NCBI GenBank assembly: GCA_011634665.1
Contig: WAEK01000001.1
Span: forward strand, 1,317,501-1,381,500
Length of the DNA stretch: 64,000 nt
Reading direction: 5' to 3'
DNA from: Mortierella sp. BCC40632
Taxonomy: Eukaryota > Mortierellomycota > Mortierellomycetes > Mortierellales > Mortierellaceae
Below are positions 11,823-24,200 of the stretch, piece by piece. The position numbers and the translations under genes are program-made. The stretch's first letter is position 1. Each line of letters opens with the position of its first letter. The notes beneath the pieces are model-generated. The model worked only from the letters and a program-made list of their open reading frames with translations, was not told the DNA's origin and searched no databases.

Positions 11823-13273
11823 ATGCCTCCTCCCATCCCTGTTGACGACGACAACATCTGGAATCTCAACAGGTAGTTATACCTCTTACCTGTTTGGTGC
11901 TACTTGCAGACACTTGCTCTTTTGAGCAACTGTCGATTTTTTTTTTTCTTTTTTAATTCTTTCTTTCGCCCAAGACAAGATAAAGAAGAACTATCCCACG
12001 AGAGTCTACGGACCTGTGACTAATCGATAACCTTGTTGTACTTTGGCCCATTCCTCTCAATCTCTCTACTTTTTTGGGGGAATTCCTGACTTTATTTGTT
12101 GACTCTTTGGATGGTCTCTCTGGGCTTGATTTTCTCTCTCTCTTCTCGCGTCAGTTCTTCTGATCGACAACACACCGAAGCTTATGGATCGACAGAGTTC
12201 TTTGATGCTTCCAAGTATACCTTTCCCCGCCAGCGCATCCCGCTGCAGATGGAAGGCATGTCCCACAATAATGCTCTCTGAATCAGATCGCCGATGTTTT
12301 TCTTTTTTCTTTCTCTTTTATTTTCTTTTTTTCTTTTTCTTCTCTTCCCAGGCTCTTATACTCCGCTGCGCTGTTGTACTAACCCGCCAAACTTCTGTGT
12401 TCTCTTTTTGCCATCTTGACCTGTAATAGACGAATCCAAGACGCCGCTCGTCATCGTAGCATGCGGATCTTTCTCGCCTATTACATATCTCCATCTTCGA
12501 ATGTTTGGTAAGGAAGGGGCCAGCCCCGACTCTTTTTTACTCTTTCTCTTCTGATCCATTCAGAAGCCGGCAGGTGGAGTCAGGAAATGCTCCAGTACGA
12601 GTCAAACCAACTGTCAGGAACAAAAGTTGGGAGGAGGGAAGAGGAGAGAGAGAATGAGAAAGAGAGGGAAAAAAAAATAATTCAGGACTAGGCCAAGGGC
12701 CAGATGCAGGATTCGGATACGAGTGATTAGAATGAAGATCAAAGAGAACATGTTTGCAAGTGGGCTAGTGCATGGAGTGGAGACAACGAACCGCGCCCCC
12801 TTGTCCAAAATCAAGTGCCACCATACGTGATAACGATGGAGTATAGAAATCATCGCATCAGTTCTTTGGACCGTTGTATCTGATAAGAGCAGGACTATAG
12901 GAACGAGAGTTTTCATTGTATTGCCACATTTTCAATTTGACTGACAATCGTGCCTTCCAACCATTTTTTTTTTTTTTCCCTCTGTACAGAGATGGCAAGG
13001 GACTATGTCCTCGAAAACACCAATTATGAAATTTTGGGAGGATATTTTTCGCCCGTGTCGGACTTTTACCAAAAGCAGGGACTTGCACAAGCTCGGCATC
13101 GTGTCCGAATGTGCGAGCTGGCTGTGGAAAAATCCAGTCCATGGTTGATGGTGGATGCCTGGGAGAGTCTCCAGACGAGTTATCAGAGAACAGCAATTGT
13201 ACTGGACCATTTCCAGCATGAGCTCAATGGCCCAGACGGCGAAGGAGGAATTAAGCTCAGGAATGGTAAGTGG

Positions 13274-13313
<40 letters not shown>

Positions 13314-13862
13314 ATTCATTCCTTCACATACTCTCCGCTCCATTCTATACCGACAGCAAAATTTATCTGACCGACATTTTTGACTCTACATTACCATTTC
13401 GTCTCTGTATTTAGGACAATACAAGACTATCAGGATCATGCTGCTGGCTGGAGGTGACCTAGTCCAGTCCTTTGCTGCTCCTGATGTTTGGGCCACTGCT
13501 GATGTAGGTCATCTTTAGTGCTGAATCACCAAGACTTGATCCCGGAGAGTGTGAACCCATCTCGCTGACTTATGTTTTTGATTTATTTTTACAATTCTTA
13601 TGATAATTTTACCCCTATTCTTCGTGAATAGCTTCATCACATCATTGGCAAGTACGGATGCCTGATTCTCGAGAGGACTGGATCCGACGTGTATGAATTC
13701 TTGCTGTCGCATGATGTCCTTTACAAGCACCGTCGCAACGTCTTTGTCATCAAGCAGTTGATTTACAACGATATCAGCTCAACAAAGATTAGGTTCGTGT
13801 TTGCAATGATGGGAGCATAATCCTACTTGGCTACAGTTTTGTGATTGTTGAGATTAACTGAT

Positions 13863-13900
<38 letters not shown>

Positions 13901-13997
13901 GCTGTTTATCAGGAGAGGCATGTCAATCAAGTACCTCCTACCTACCGCTGTGATCGACTATATATACGAGCAGGGACTCTATAAGGACGAGAAATGA
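11823..13997 (+). CDS. NMA1: Nicotinamide-nucleotide adenylyltransferase (NMNAT)
   Basis: Joins NMN (or nicotinate mononucleotide) and ATP to make NAD+ (or its deamido form), the last shared step of NAD synthesis. Exons are 11823-11872, 12155-12255, 12430-12507, 12990-13265, 13415-13503, 13632-13792 and 13901-13997, giving 283 residues. The nucleotidyltransferase motif GSFSPITYLHLRMFE begins at residue 63 and the C-terminal ISSTKIR motif is near 247-253; both are diagnostic of eukaryotic NMNATs. Intron 2 begins with GC instead of GT (donor AAG/GCATGT at 12256). It is needed to keep phase and to restore the conserved stretch before GSFSP. Introns 4 and 6 contain T runs of more than 20 bases. 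The first ATG gives MPPPIPVDDDN and follows a pyrimidine-rich leader. The yeast paralogues Nma1 and Nma2 cannot be told apart from this sequence. Confidence 0.93.
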
Positions 13998-14353
13998 TAG
14001 AGGCCTACTTTATACCTCTCAGCATTTCATACGATGGTTGCAAAGAGCAGAGCTCTTTATTCTTACATACTCTCCACACCTCACACCCCCTGTCTTTCAT
14101 TCCAAATGTAAATCCGCCATTGAGACAGATGTACACCCTACTCTCTTGCAGGTCCATAATTGAATCGGCAGCCCTGACAAAAATGACAACAGGTCACCTC
14201 AGTGTCATTAAAACGGGTACAGTTCAAAGTTTTATTGTACATAAAGCTCCTTGACACTACTGCTATACGATCCATAAACGATAGGATTGGTAGCAAACTT
14301 TTCCCTTTTTTTCTTCCTCATTCCGAGTGTGATTTTTTCATTTCTTTTGTCGA
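13998..14353. other. Convergent 3' intergenic region (NMNAT / HRP1)
   Basis: No gene seen. The 356 bp lie between the 3' ends of two genes facing each other and should hold both polyadenylation regions. No clear AATAAA was found. Confidence 0.5.
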
Positions 14354-15674
14354 TTATCGCTGGTAAGGGTGATACGAGCCACCGGAGCGACCATGGCTTC
14401 CAGAGGATGATTGATTGCCTCCGCTGCTGACATTAGCTCGCACAGGTCCTCCGCTTCCTCCCTGTCGAGCACTGCTTCCTCCTGTTCCCGTTCCTCCTCC
14501 TCCTCCTCCTCCTCCTGAAGGAGACGATCCACTGCTACGTCCAGATCCATATCCAGCGTTGTTGCCGCTGTTTCCACTGCCTCCTCCATCGCGTCGCTGC
14601 GAAGACTGGCTTCCATGGCCACCCCCCGAGGATCCATCTTTGTCTCCTCCGTAATGACCACTTCCGCTGCCATCTCTCTGACCTCCACTGTTTCCATAGT
14701 TGCCAGTGTTTCCACCAGTGTTACCTTGAGATCCAGCTCCATATCCGAAATGTCGGTAAAAGTTGGTCAAGGCAACAGTAGGGTCGTATCCACCACCGGC
14801 ATTGCCACCCATTCCCATATTCATATTGGGTCCACCAGCTCCACCAGCAGCAGCGCCTCCACCATAGGCCGCCGCCGCTGCTGCTGCTGCAAGTTGGTAC
14901 CTTTGAGCAATGGCAGCCGCCGCCGCAGGGTTGGCTCCATAACGTCCAGCCGCAGCTGCGGCCATGGCAGCATAGGCGCTCATGGCCTGATATGGATCAG
15001 GACGGGCTCCTGTGGGACCTGCGCCTCCACCTCCGCCCATCATTCCACCCATGTTATCCATGCCAAAGTTACCACCTGGTCCTCCACGAGCACCCATGGG
15101 TCCTCCAGGGAAACCACCATGTCCAACCATGCCCATGCCACCACCAAAGCCGGCTCCTTGATTGGATCCAAAATTTGGGTTGAAGCCTCCACTGGGGGCA
15201 ACATAGCCTCCGGCGCGATGTTTGGGCTGTGCTCTCTTGACTTCGATCTATGAAGGTGGAAAAAGAGAAAAAAAAAAAAAACCGGATTTCGCAATTGGTT
15301 AAAGGGAAAATCATCAAAGTGGAGAAGGAAAGAGCAAATCAAGTGAGATAGGTCGAGGAAAGAGAGAGAGCAAATAATAATAATAACAATAATAAAAAAT
15401 TAAGAAGCCCGCTTACAGTGCGGTCATGGAGCATCAGATCCCGTCGACTGAGTGCGGCCTCAACGCCACGATCCGATTCAAAAGTGATAAAACCAAATCC
15501 ACGAGGTCGTCCAGTGGTTCGGTCCAACATCAAGGTTGCATCCAACACATTTCCAAACTGAGAGAAATAGTTGGCGAATTCTTCCTCAGTCACCTCGGGT
15601 GGGATTCCTCCAACAAAGATCTTTTCAGTCTTTTCCTGTTCCTCTCGAGGGATCGCCCGCTTTGGATCGATCTA

Positions 15675-15712
<38 letters not shown>

Positions 15713-17344
15713 AAATGAAAAAAAAAAAGATAAGAAAAAAAGATTTTTTTTTTTTTTTTTTTTTCCCAACCGGATTAAAAGTGCTCAAATAGCAACAATC
15801 AAAAAGCATAGTCTTTACCATTTTTCCATCCAAATAATGATCTTCCTTCAACACTGCATCCACATTCTTGGGGTCGACAAAGGTCAAGAATCCAAATCCT
15901 CTAGACTTGTTTGTCACTGGATCCTTCATCACCATGCAGTCTGTGAGATCGCCATATCGAGAAAAGTATGCCCGGAGACTATCTATTTGGGGGTGTGGAA
16001 GAGGGATGGTAATCGGTCAGAAGGAGTACTAGAGGTGAGCCATCTGTTTTTGTTTGTTTGTTTTTCATGAAGAGCCAGAAAGAAAGAGAGAGAGAGAAAA
16101 TGGAATACACGTCCGATCTGACGAGACAGCCATCATTCCACTCTTGCAGACCAAAAAGAAAAGAAAAAGAAAAAAAAAAAAGAAAGAGCAGCATAGAGTG
16201 GTGGACCACAGCCAAATCAAGTGTCTGTTCTTTCTTTTCTTCCCAATAGCATCCTTCTTCAATAGAAACGAATAAATGAAATGAAAATCATTATCTTTCA
16301 ACTCTCAAAGCTTACCATCTGTCGTCTCCCAATTCAGACCACCGATAAACATTTTGCTATCCATTTTTTTTTTTTTGATATTGTTTTTTGAACAACATGT
16401 TTTTTTGGATGTTAAAAAAAAAAAAGGTAGAAATGGGTAAAGGCCGTTCAATCAAGAGGGAAGAGGATCCCCACAGGAATGAAGTGCCGATTCAGGCAAA
16501 CCGACGAGGATATAATAGTAAAAAACGAACAATAATATTAAAAGAATGGTGACAAACAAGGAAAAAAAAAAGAAAAAAAAAAAAAGAAAAAAGTTGGATT
16601 AGCTTATGTTGTGTTGGTAGACTCGAGCTTCATTCCTACATGGGTTTTGCTGCTGCTGCGATGGTGTTTGGGTGTTTTTGTGCGTGCCTGTGTGTCTTCC
16701 TCTCTCTTATCTGCCTCTCTTTGGCTGCTTTCTTTTTCTTCTTCCCCTCCTCTCTCTTTTTTCTTTGCTAGACGACCTATCTCTGCTGTCTGTCTGTCTG
16801 ACTGTTCTGAAATAGTTGTCTGTCTGAAAGGGAAGGAGAGGAGTAAAGAAATAGTAATAAAAAAAAAAGTAGATATAGAAAAAAAAAAAAAAGCTGTCTT
16901 GGTGTGTTTCGATAGTCTGTCGATTTCTTTTTCCTTTCAATTTTTTTCTTTTTTTTTTTTTTTTTTTTTTTTTGGTTCGCTCCTGACATTCTGCCTGTAT
17001 CCATTATGGAACCGATGAACCGACTGAACGCCGACGATTTTTTCCCCCTGTTCTTTGACTGCAGTGAAGAGGATAAAGAGTAGCTGCTCTGTTCTGTTGC
17101 TCTGCTTTTTTTTTTTTTTTTTCTTTTCTTTTTGATTTTTCTTTTGTTCTTTTTCTTTTCGGTCCTATACTATCTTAGTCTGCCTAGGACGCATTGAGAC
17201 CGATCCTGAAGGTGTAATCGTAATGTGTGCAAGTAGAAAAAGAATCGGGTATAACTCGTAGAGTATAAAGAAAAAGAAAAAGAAAAAATAAAGGAGGGAA
17301 AAAAGAAAAAAGAAAAAGAAAAGAAAAAAGAAAAACAGCACGCT

Positions 17345-17376
<32 letters not shown>

Positions 17377-18259
17377 TTTTCGGGTCGAGAAGCAAGCCAG
17401 AATCCGTGTGCTCCAATAAAAATAATAATAATAATAATAATAAAAGTGCCTACTTCAAGGGGTCTGTCTTTTTCTTCTTCTTCCTATCCCTAGTGCTATG
17501 ACAACTTTCATAGGCAAAGGCTATTTGTGGAGCTATCGGAGACTCCCCCCTTTCCCCTTCACACACTGCAAAAAGAAAAAAAAAAAAAAGCTCTTACCCA
17601 AGTTCTCGGCCGCCTGATGAAGACGAGTGTTGTCCTGATGATCCCTGTTGCTGCTGAGAAGGATGTTGCTGCTGTTGCTGCTGTGAGTGTTGTGGAGAAT
17701 GGTGGTAGTCTTGTTGGGACTGAGAACCCGAGGATGGCTTCTGAGAGTATTGTCCCCCTTGATCATGCCTTGCTCCATAGGGGTTCTGTTGAGCAGTCTT
17801 TCCATACGACGACTGCTGCGAGGTCTGCTGTTGCTGTTGCTGCTGTTGCTGTTGTTGTTGCTGACGGGGTTGGTACGAGTTGTCACCTCCTCGTTGAGAT
17901 GACTGAGAATAGTTGTTGTTCATGGACGTGTTCCGGGTCGAGGCTTGGGACGAGTCACGATCACGATCGCGGCGGGGGTCCTTTGAGTCTTCATCATAGT
18001 CATCATAACTGTTGTTGTTATTGCTGTTGTTACTGTTGATATTGTTGTTGCTGCTGTTGTTAGCAGAGGCATTGTCCATGGAACGACGGTCATCTCTCCT
18101 AGGATTGGGATCATAGGATGATGAAGAATAATGTCCCGAGTAGGCTCCTTGGTAGTAGTCATCGTCATCTTCGGCATAGGGATCAGCACCTCCGCCACCC
18201 GCCGTGGCTACGTAAGGGTCATCGTAAAGGTCAAAATTATCATCCTGTCGTGAGGCCAT
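14354..18259 (-). CDS. HRP1: Hrp1/Nab4-type hnRNP: Q/N-rich N-terminus, two RRMs, Gly-rich tail
   Basis: RNA-binding protein of the yeast Hrp1 (cleavage factor IB) type, which binds UA-rich pre-mRNA elements in 3'-end processing and shuttles from the nucleus. Minus-strand exons: 18259-17598, 16356-16316, 15982-15819, 15671-15417 and 15247-14354, giving 671 residues in one consistent frame. Order: acidic start, Asn/Gln/Ser prion-like region (to about 220) with a poly-Gln run, RRM1 from KMFIGGLNWET (about 222-290), linker IDPKRAIPREEQ, RRM2 from KIFVGGIPPEV (about 305-375), then a Gly/Ser-rich low-complexity tail. RNP1 is RGFGFLTF in RRM1 and RGFGFITF in RRM2. The large intron (16357-17597) has a weak, A-rich acceptor. 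I accept it because exon 1 ends in GG, the next exon begins with C completing Gly, and the resulting order matches Hrp1. Alternative: a shorter isoform starting at the ATG at 16364, leaving exon 1 as a separate gene. Confidence 0.85.
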
Positions 18260-18361
18260 GATTGGGTTTACTGTAGGGATTGGCCTATTTGATTGGATCA
18301 AAGTAGTATTTTTTCTTTTTTTGAGTTCTGGGTAGAGCGAAAAAGAGAGAGAGTTGGGGAG

Positions 18362-18413
<52 letters not shown>

Positions 18414-18754
18414 AAGAAAAAAAAGAGAGACGAAGGAGAAGGAGGGGGGGGGTGATTCGTGGCCCCGTGCATTCGTGTCTCTTGTCTTTGACTGCGAGAG
18501 CAAAGAGACAGAAATTTCCAAGCGGGGAGGCTTGTTTTGTGCAAATAAGAAAATTCGATCAGGTTGATGTTGAAGACCAGAGAGAACAATACCTGGCCCC
18601 GAGTCCGAGTTGCTTGGCTTGAATAGAGGTCATTTCTGAATACGTTATGCCTTTAATTGAGATCGAGTGATACTAGTGTAGTGCCCTATCATACCATAGG
18701 AGTAACTACTCTACTTGATCCACACACGAATCATTAGACAGAGAAGGGCGTATC
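18260..18754. promoter_or_regulatory. 5' flank of HRP1 / 3' flank of SET gene
   Basis: No gene seen. The region upstream of the HRP1 start codon is purine-rich on + (pyrimidine-rich on the sense strand), with a GA run at 18370-18408. The same gap also holds the 3' end of the SET-domain gene. Confidence 0.5.
18370..18408. repeat. (GA)n microsatellite in HRP1 leader
   Basis: A GA run on + (CT on the sense strand) about 110-150 bp before the HRP1 start codon. Confidence 0.88.
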
Positions 18755-20728
18755 TCACTCGCCATCCGCATTGTTCTGCATCATGGCGAGATATGTCTGA
18801 ATAAACTTGTTCTCCTGTAGGCAATGCGTTTGTGCTTCACCAATCTCATCACCAATCTTGACGAGTAAATCCATCTCTAGGGTTCGGTATTCCTTCATAG
18901 TGACCACCAGATTGGAGACATAGGCCTCCAGCTCGACCTGCTGTGCCGTGATAGGGTGCTCGCGATCCGGTTCAAGTATCGTAGGAAGGTGACATTCATT
19001 GATCTTGATATTGGTGGCCAGACCGAGTCGAGAGACAGGTGAAGTCCCTGATTGGAATGACACGGACGAATCGGAGCTCTGTTGTAGTAGCGCTTCCATG
19101 TCATATTGGACTGCACGAACAATCTCGATCCCCTCCACCTTTTGCACCTTGTCTCCAGTAGCCATGATCCGACCAATGTAGTACTCCACTTGACTCGCTA
19201 CAAGCACCAGCGCTCGAAGGATCAGGACAGGGAAAATCTCGAGCTTGGGGACAATATCTTCGAGTTGCTCTACTGACTCGATCACAGTCTTGTTGATCGT
19301 CATCATCAGTCGTCCAAGAGCCTGCTCTTCCATCAAGTCCATCTCTTCCATGTCCTCATTATCTCCTTCCTGTGATGTGCTTGGCAGGCAGACCGACATC
19401 TCAGGATCCTCCAGGTGAACCCCAAGGCCATCGTCTTCGTTCAAAGAATAGATCCACAAAAGAGATTGAGCCTCTGGAGTGATCCAGAGGTTACGATAGA
19501 GTTGAACAAGGCCAGGAGGGTTCGCAGGCTTACTTTCACTTAGGTGAATGGATATCCTAGGAGGAATATTCAGTCGCATCAGTGTGTGAGCCTTTGGCAT
19601 GTAAAGGGGGTCATCCTCGTCCATGGGTAGAGCCAAGGTCAGAGTTTGCATAGGATTGTCGTGCAGTATAAAACCATGGAGGAATCTATCCCAACAGTAA
19701 ATGATGTCATATTATCAGTCAGTAGCGAGTAGCAACCAAGAAGCTAGGCGAGAGAAAATGAGAGGCTTTGCATACAAGAGTTCAGAGTTGGGCTTGTCTC
19801 CGTAGGAAAGAAACAATTCTCGGTCTTGTGACTGATCGGTGGTCGCATTCAGCTCTTGATTTGCCCACACTCGAATACCATCCGGGTCCACTTCCCAGCG
19901 GATGTTGGGCTTGGATGCATGGTTGGCAAAGTCCAAGTAGGGTACCATGTGCATATCGTCAGGAAGTTGCTTTGATTCCTGATCACCGACCTGTGGGCCT
20001 TCATCGTATTGACTCTGGAAGGACAGAACTCGAGACCAGAACGTTGCATCTGCCCAAATGAAGTCCTCCACCTTAGGATGGGTCGGCCAATTTTCAAACA
20101 CACCCAGGTGGCCGCTCAACTGTTCAAACTCTGCTTCGAGTTTCGCGCGTTTTGCAGTAACAGAGTCGAGTAGCAACGTTCCAGCAAGATACCCCTTCAC
20201 CAGGTCTGGATCCAACGTGACGGGAGTACACACTTCTGGTAGCGTGGCAACATAGGGCGAAAACAAAGATCCATGACACGAAGTGGTTGCCAGTTTCGTT
20301 GCAGGTGGAATACCATCTGCCTTTTGTAAATAACAAAAGTGTCCAGCCACACAGAGGCGTTCGTAAAGCAGGAAGAGAACTAGAGTCAAGCGTTCGGTCA
20401 GGTTATGTTCGCCAATCTGTTCAAATGTCTGGTGCAAGATTGGAGCATTTAGCTGTGCTACGCGAGCCCTAGACAGAATAAGAGACTTTGGAACAAAGAG
20501 TAGCTCTTTGCTAGTATCACTCTTTGCTTCCTGATCCGTTGTTAGTCCTTGCATTTGCTCTTGTATCTTTTGTATGTCTGTTTGTTCGGCGTTGGTGGAC
20601 TGGGGGCATACAAAGAGGCCAATGCCCATGCCTTTGGATTCCTTTGGAATGACATGGTCACTAGTGATGCCATGTTGCTGAGCCCAATAGGAGAACTCTG
20701 GGAAGATGTCAACAGGTTCTGATGCCAT
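18755..20728 (-). CDS. SET-domain protein-lysine methyltransferase (SETD3/Rkm-like)
   Basis: Predicted S-adenosylmethionine-dependent protein methyltransferase of the class with a split SET domain and a Rubisco-LSMT-like substrate-binding C-terminus (SETD3, SETD6, yeast Rkm proteins). Minus-strand exons are 20728-19776 and 19685-18755 (GT-AG), giving 627 residues. N-terminal GMGIGLFV fits the first SET strand. DFANHASKPN carries the conserved Asn-His pair, and SYGDKPNSELLFLHGF fits the catalytic SYG..N.ELL..YGF motif; the final part of it is created only by splicing. The C-terminal half is helical and variable, with an acidic Met/Glu stretch near the middle. The start at 20728 is the first ATG. 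The gene is divergent from COPA with 490 bp between start codons. The target protein cannot be predicted. Confidence 0.83.
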
Positions 20729-21218
20729 GGACTAGAACGCGAAGAATGTTAAATTTGCAGAGTGGGTCTTTTGAATTGAAAGCGGAAGAAGGACGTTCTC
20801 TTTTTCTTTCACTTCTCTCTCCCTCTCTTTTTTTTTTCCTGTCGAGTCTCACCTGCAGCAACAGGTAGCATGGATGCAGTGCTTAAGGGTAGCGGCCGTG
20901 GTGCGACACGATAGGGACACGTCGAAAAGGATCCCCTGCTACTGCATCACGTCGTCGCTGCCATCATCATCTTTCTCATCTCAATCCTCCTCCTCCTCCT
21001 CAAAGCCCACCGGCTTCTCTCTACACCTCCGCCAATCCTTTCCTCATTCCCCTACCCTCATCTACACACCAGCGCCTCTCTAGGGTACTCCTTTTTTTAC
21101 CCCACCTCCCTCCACCTCCCTCCTTGACCCACAAAGATCTCTCTGTTCTGCCTCTTCAGTAGTTCCTTTGGTCGCCTTTTCTCTCTTCACGTCCAGACGA
21201 CGATAATTATCTTCCAGG
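20729..21218. promoter_or_regulatory. Shared divergent promoter region, SET gene / COPA
   Basis: 490 bp between two start codons facing away from each other, with no gene inside. From about 20930 the + strand is CT/TCC-rich toward COPA. The 20780-20840 part is also CT-rich on + and so is purine-rich on the SET sense strand. Confidence 0.55.
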
Positions 21219-24200
21219 ATGCAGATGCTTACAAAGGCAAGACTGCCCAATCAGTTTCCTTCTTGATACTTCTCAACATCTCATCACTCCCTCTCTTCCT
21301 TCCCATCATCAAGTCCTAATAGTCTATTGTCCCTGTCTTTTTTTTTTTTTTTTTTTTCCCTTCTTGTCCCTGTTTGCATGTATTTGTTTCTAGTTCGAAT
21401 CCAAAAGCAATCGCGTCAAGGGCATTGCTTTCCATCCTAAGCGACCCTGGATCCTCGCCGCTCTTCACAATGGCTCCATCCAGTTGTGGGACTACCGAAT
21501 GGGAACTCTGCTCGAGCGCTTTGACGAGCATGATGGTAATGACATGCCTTAGCCAGTCTCGATATGAACTCTCTTTCACATGGAAACCATCAACGTCGAC
21601 GAGCCGAATGATTGCGCGTCCTATTGCTGGACTATTTTTTTCATCAGGAAACGCGGAGGACTAGAAGGTGCAGATGCCAGGAACAGGAATAACTGGGAAC
21701 CAGGGTTGTCAGGAGGACTGCTCTTGGTCAATACAGGAAGCCAGATCACTAGAAAATAGATGGATCCGATCTTGGGGGGTGCCAGCACCTGCCCGATCAC
21801 ACATGATCAGGTCCTTGGGGTAGGAGCTGTGAAGATAGCATGGGGAGAGAAAGAGAGACTGACAAGCCTAGGTCATCGGTGGATTGACATTTTGATCCAT
21901 TAGGTCCTGTCCGAGGCATCGCCTTCCATCCCTCGCAACCACTGTTTGTGTCTGCGGGAGACGACTACAAGATCAAGGTGTGGAACTACAAGACACGGCG
22001 ATGCCAGTTCACATTGACGGGTCATTTGGACTACGTGCGTACCGTCTATTTCCACCACGAATACCCATGGATTCTCAGTTGTTCGGACGATCAGACGATC
22101 CGTATCTGGAACTGGCAATCGCGTAACTGCATTGCCATCCTCACTGGTCACAACCACTACGTGATGAGTGCTCAGTTCCATCCCAAGGAGGACCTCATCG
22201 TCTCTGCCTCGCTCGACCAGACTGTGCGCGTTTGGGACTTTTCAGGCAAGTTGACAGATCATTGACTTGACTTTGGTGCTTTCTCTCATTGTTCTTGTTT
22301 TAAATTTTTATCGTCCTCCTTCTGATCTAATCCCCTTTTTCTTCTATTCCTGAATCTCCATACATGAACTCTTTTTCTATCTCTCTTTAGGTCTGCGAAA
22401 GAAGAATGCCGCACCTGGAACAGTTGCGTATGACGAAGTGCGCACCGTGCGTCGCAGCAGGCTGATATCTTTGGAAGTACCGATGCGATCGTCAAGTATG
22501 TCCTGGAGGGACACGACCGTAGTGTCAACTGGGCCACATTCCACCCTACGTTGCCATTGATTGTGTCGGCAGGAGATGATCGTCAAGTTAAACTCTGGCG
22601 GATGAGCGGTATGTTTGTAAACATGGCCAAGGGACAGATCTTGAGACTTGATTGAGACGCATGCCTTGCACAGTACCGAATTTTATATTTATATATATCG
22701 CTTCATCTCAATTCCCACAAATAGAAACAAAGGCTTGGGAAGTCGATACTTGCAGAGGACATACCAACAATGTGTCCTGCACCATCTTTCACCATCGTCA
22801 GGAACTCATCATCTCGGCTGCTGAAGACAAGTGCATTCGCGTGTGGGACATGTCCAAGCGTACGGCCGTCCAGACTTTCCGTCGCGAGCACGATCGCTTC
22901 TGGGCACTGACAGCTCATCCTGAGCTCAACCTCTTTGCTGCAGGTAAGGCATTCTGGATATTTGATCCAGAGCGGAAGAAATTAAAGATCGAGCCTAGTC
23001 TATTTGAAGGCTAAAGACGGGAGGCAATGAAAGAGAACTGGAACACAACACTAATATCCGAGCGCGTGGGGTCGACGGAACTTATTTAGGTCACGACAAC
23101 GGATTGATTGTGTTCAAGCTTGAGAGAGAACGCCCTGCCTACGCCATTCACCAGTCCAACCTGTTCTACATCAAGGACAAGTATCTCCGTGTGCATGATT
23201 ATGCCAACGGTCAGGACACCGCCGTCCTTTCCGTCCGACGATCCGGATCACAGTTTGTGCAGCCCAGAGCTCTCTCATACAACCCCGCAGAGCGTGCTGT
23301 GTTGATCACATCGCCTGTGGATGGTGGCACGTACGAGCTCTACAGTCTCCCTAAGGATTTTGCAGGAGAGGCACGCGAGTCTGCTAGTGATGGCAAGCGG
23401 GGATCGGGCAATGCAGCCATCTTTATTGCTCGTAACCGATTTGCAGTACTTGAAAAGGCGACTCAGACTATCTCGATCCGCGATCTGCAAAACAACAGCA
23501 CAAAGTCTTTCAAGACCCCTAGCGTGGTGAACGAGATCTTTTATGCGGGTACGGGTCAGTTGTTGCTCAGCACCCCGACATCAGTCATTCTCTTTGACAT
23601 CCAGCAACGCAGAGTGATTTCCGAGGTGACGACACCTCCTGTCAAGTATGTGGTCTGGTCGGCCGATATGTCGCATGTGGCTCTCTTGAGCAAGCACACG
23701 ATCACCATTGCGACAAAGTCGCTTGAGCAGACGTGCTTGATCCACGAGACCATCCGTATCAAGAGTGCTGCTTGGGAGGACAGCGGTATCCTGATCTACT
23801 CGACCTTGAACCACATCAAATATGCGCTCTTCCAAGGGTAAGTCGGTGTACTGAAGATAGGCGACTTCTATTGACCAGAGGAAATTATGGTGTGTTGATA
23901 TCTAACCTTTGTTTGTACTTTCAATTATGTAGCGATAACGGAATCATCCGTACTCTCGAGCAGCCTATCTACTTGACACGCGTCAAGGGCAAGAATGTCT
24001 ACTGCTTGGATCGTGACGGCAAGACCGTCACCATCCCCATTGACCCAACTGAGTACCGATTCAAGTTGGCCTTGACTAAGCGCAACTATGATGAAGTGTT
24101 GCAGATCATCCGCAACTCCAACTTGGTGGGTCAGTCAATCATTGCCTACCTCCAGAAGAAGGGATATCCCGAGATTGCTCTCCACTTTGTCCGTGAGGAC

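Noticed and set aside
14615..15253. 212-codon + strand ORF opposite HRP1
   Set aside because: It is the antisense of the Gly/Ser-rich HRP1 tail; its composition mirrors the sense codons.
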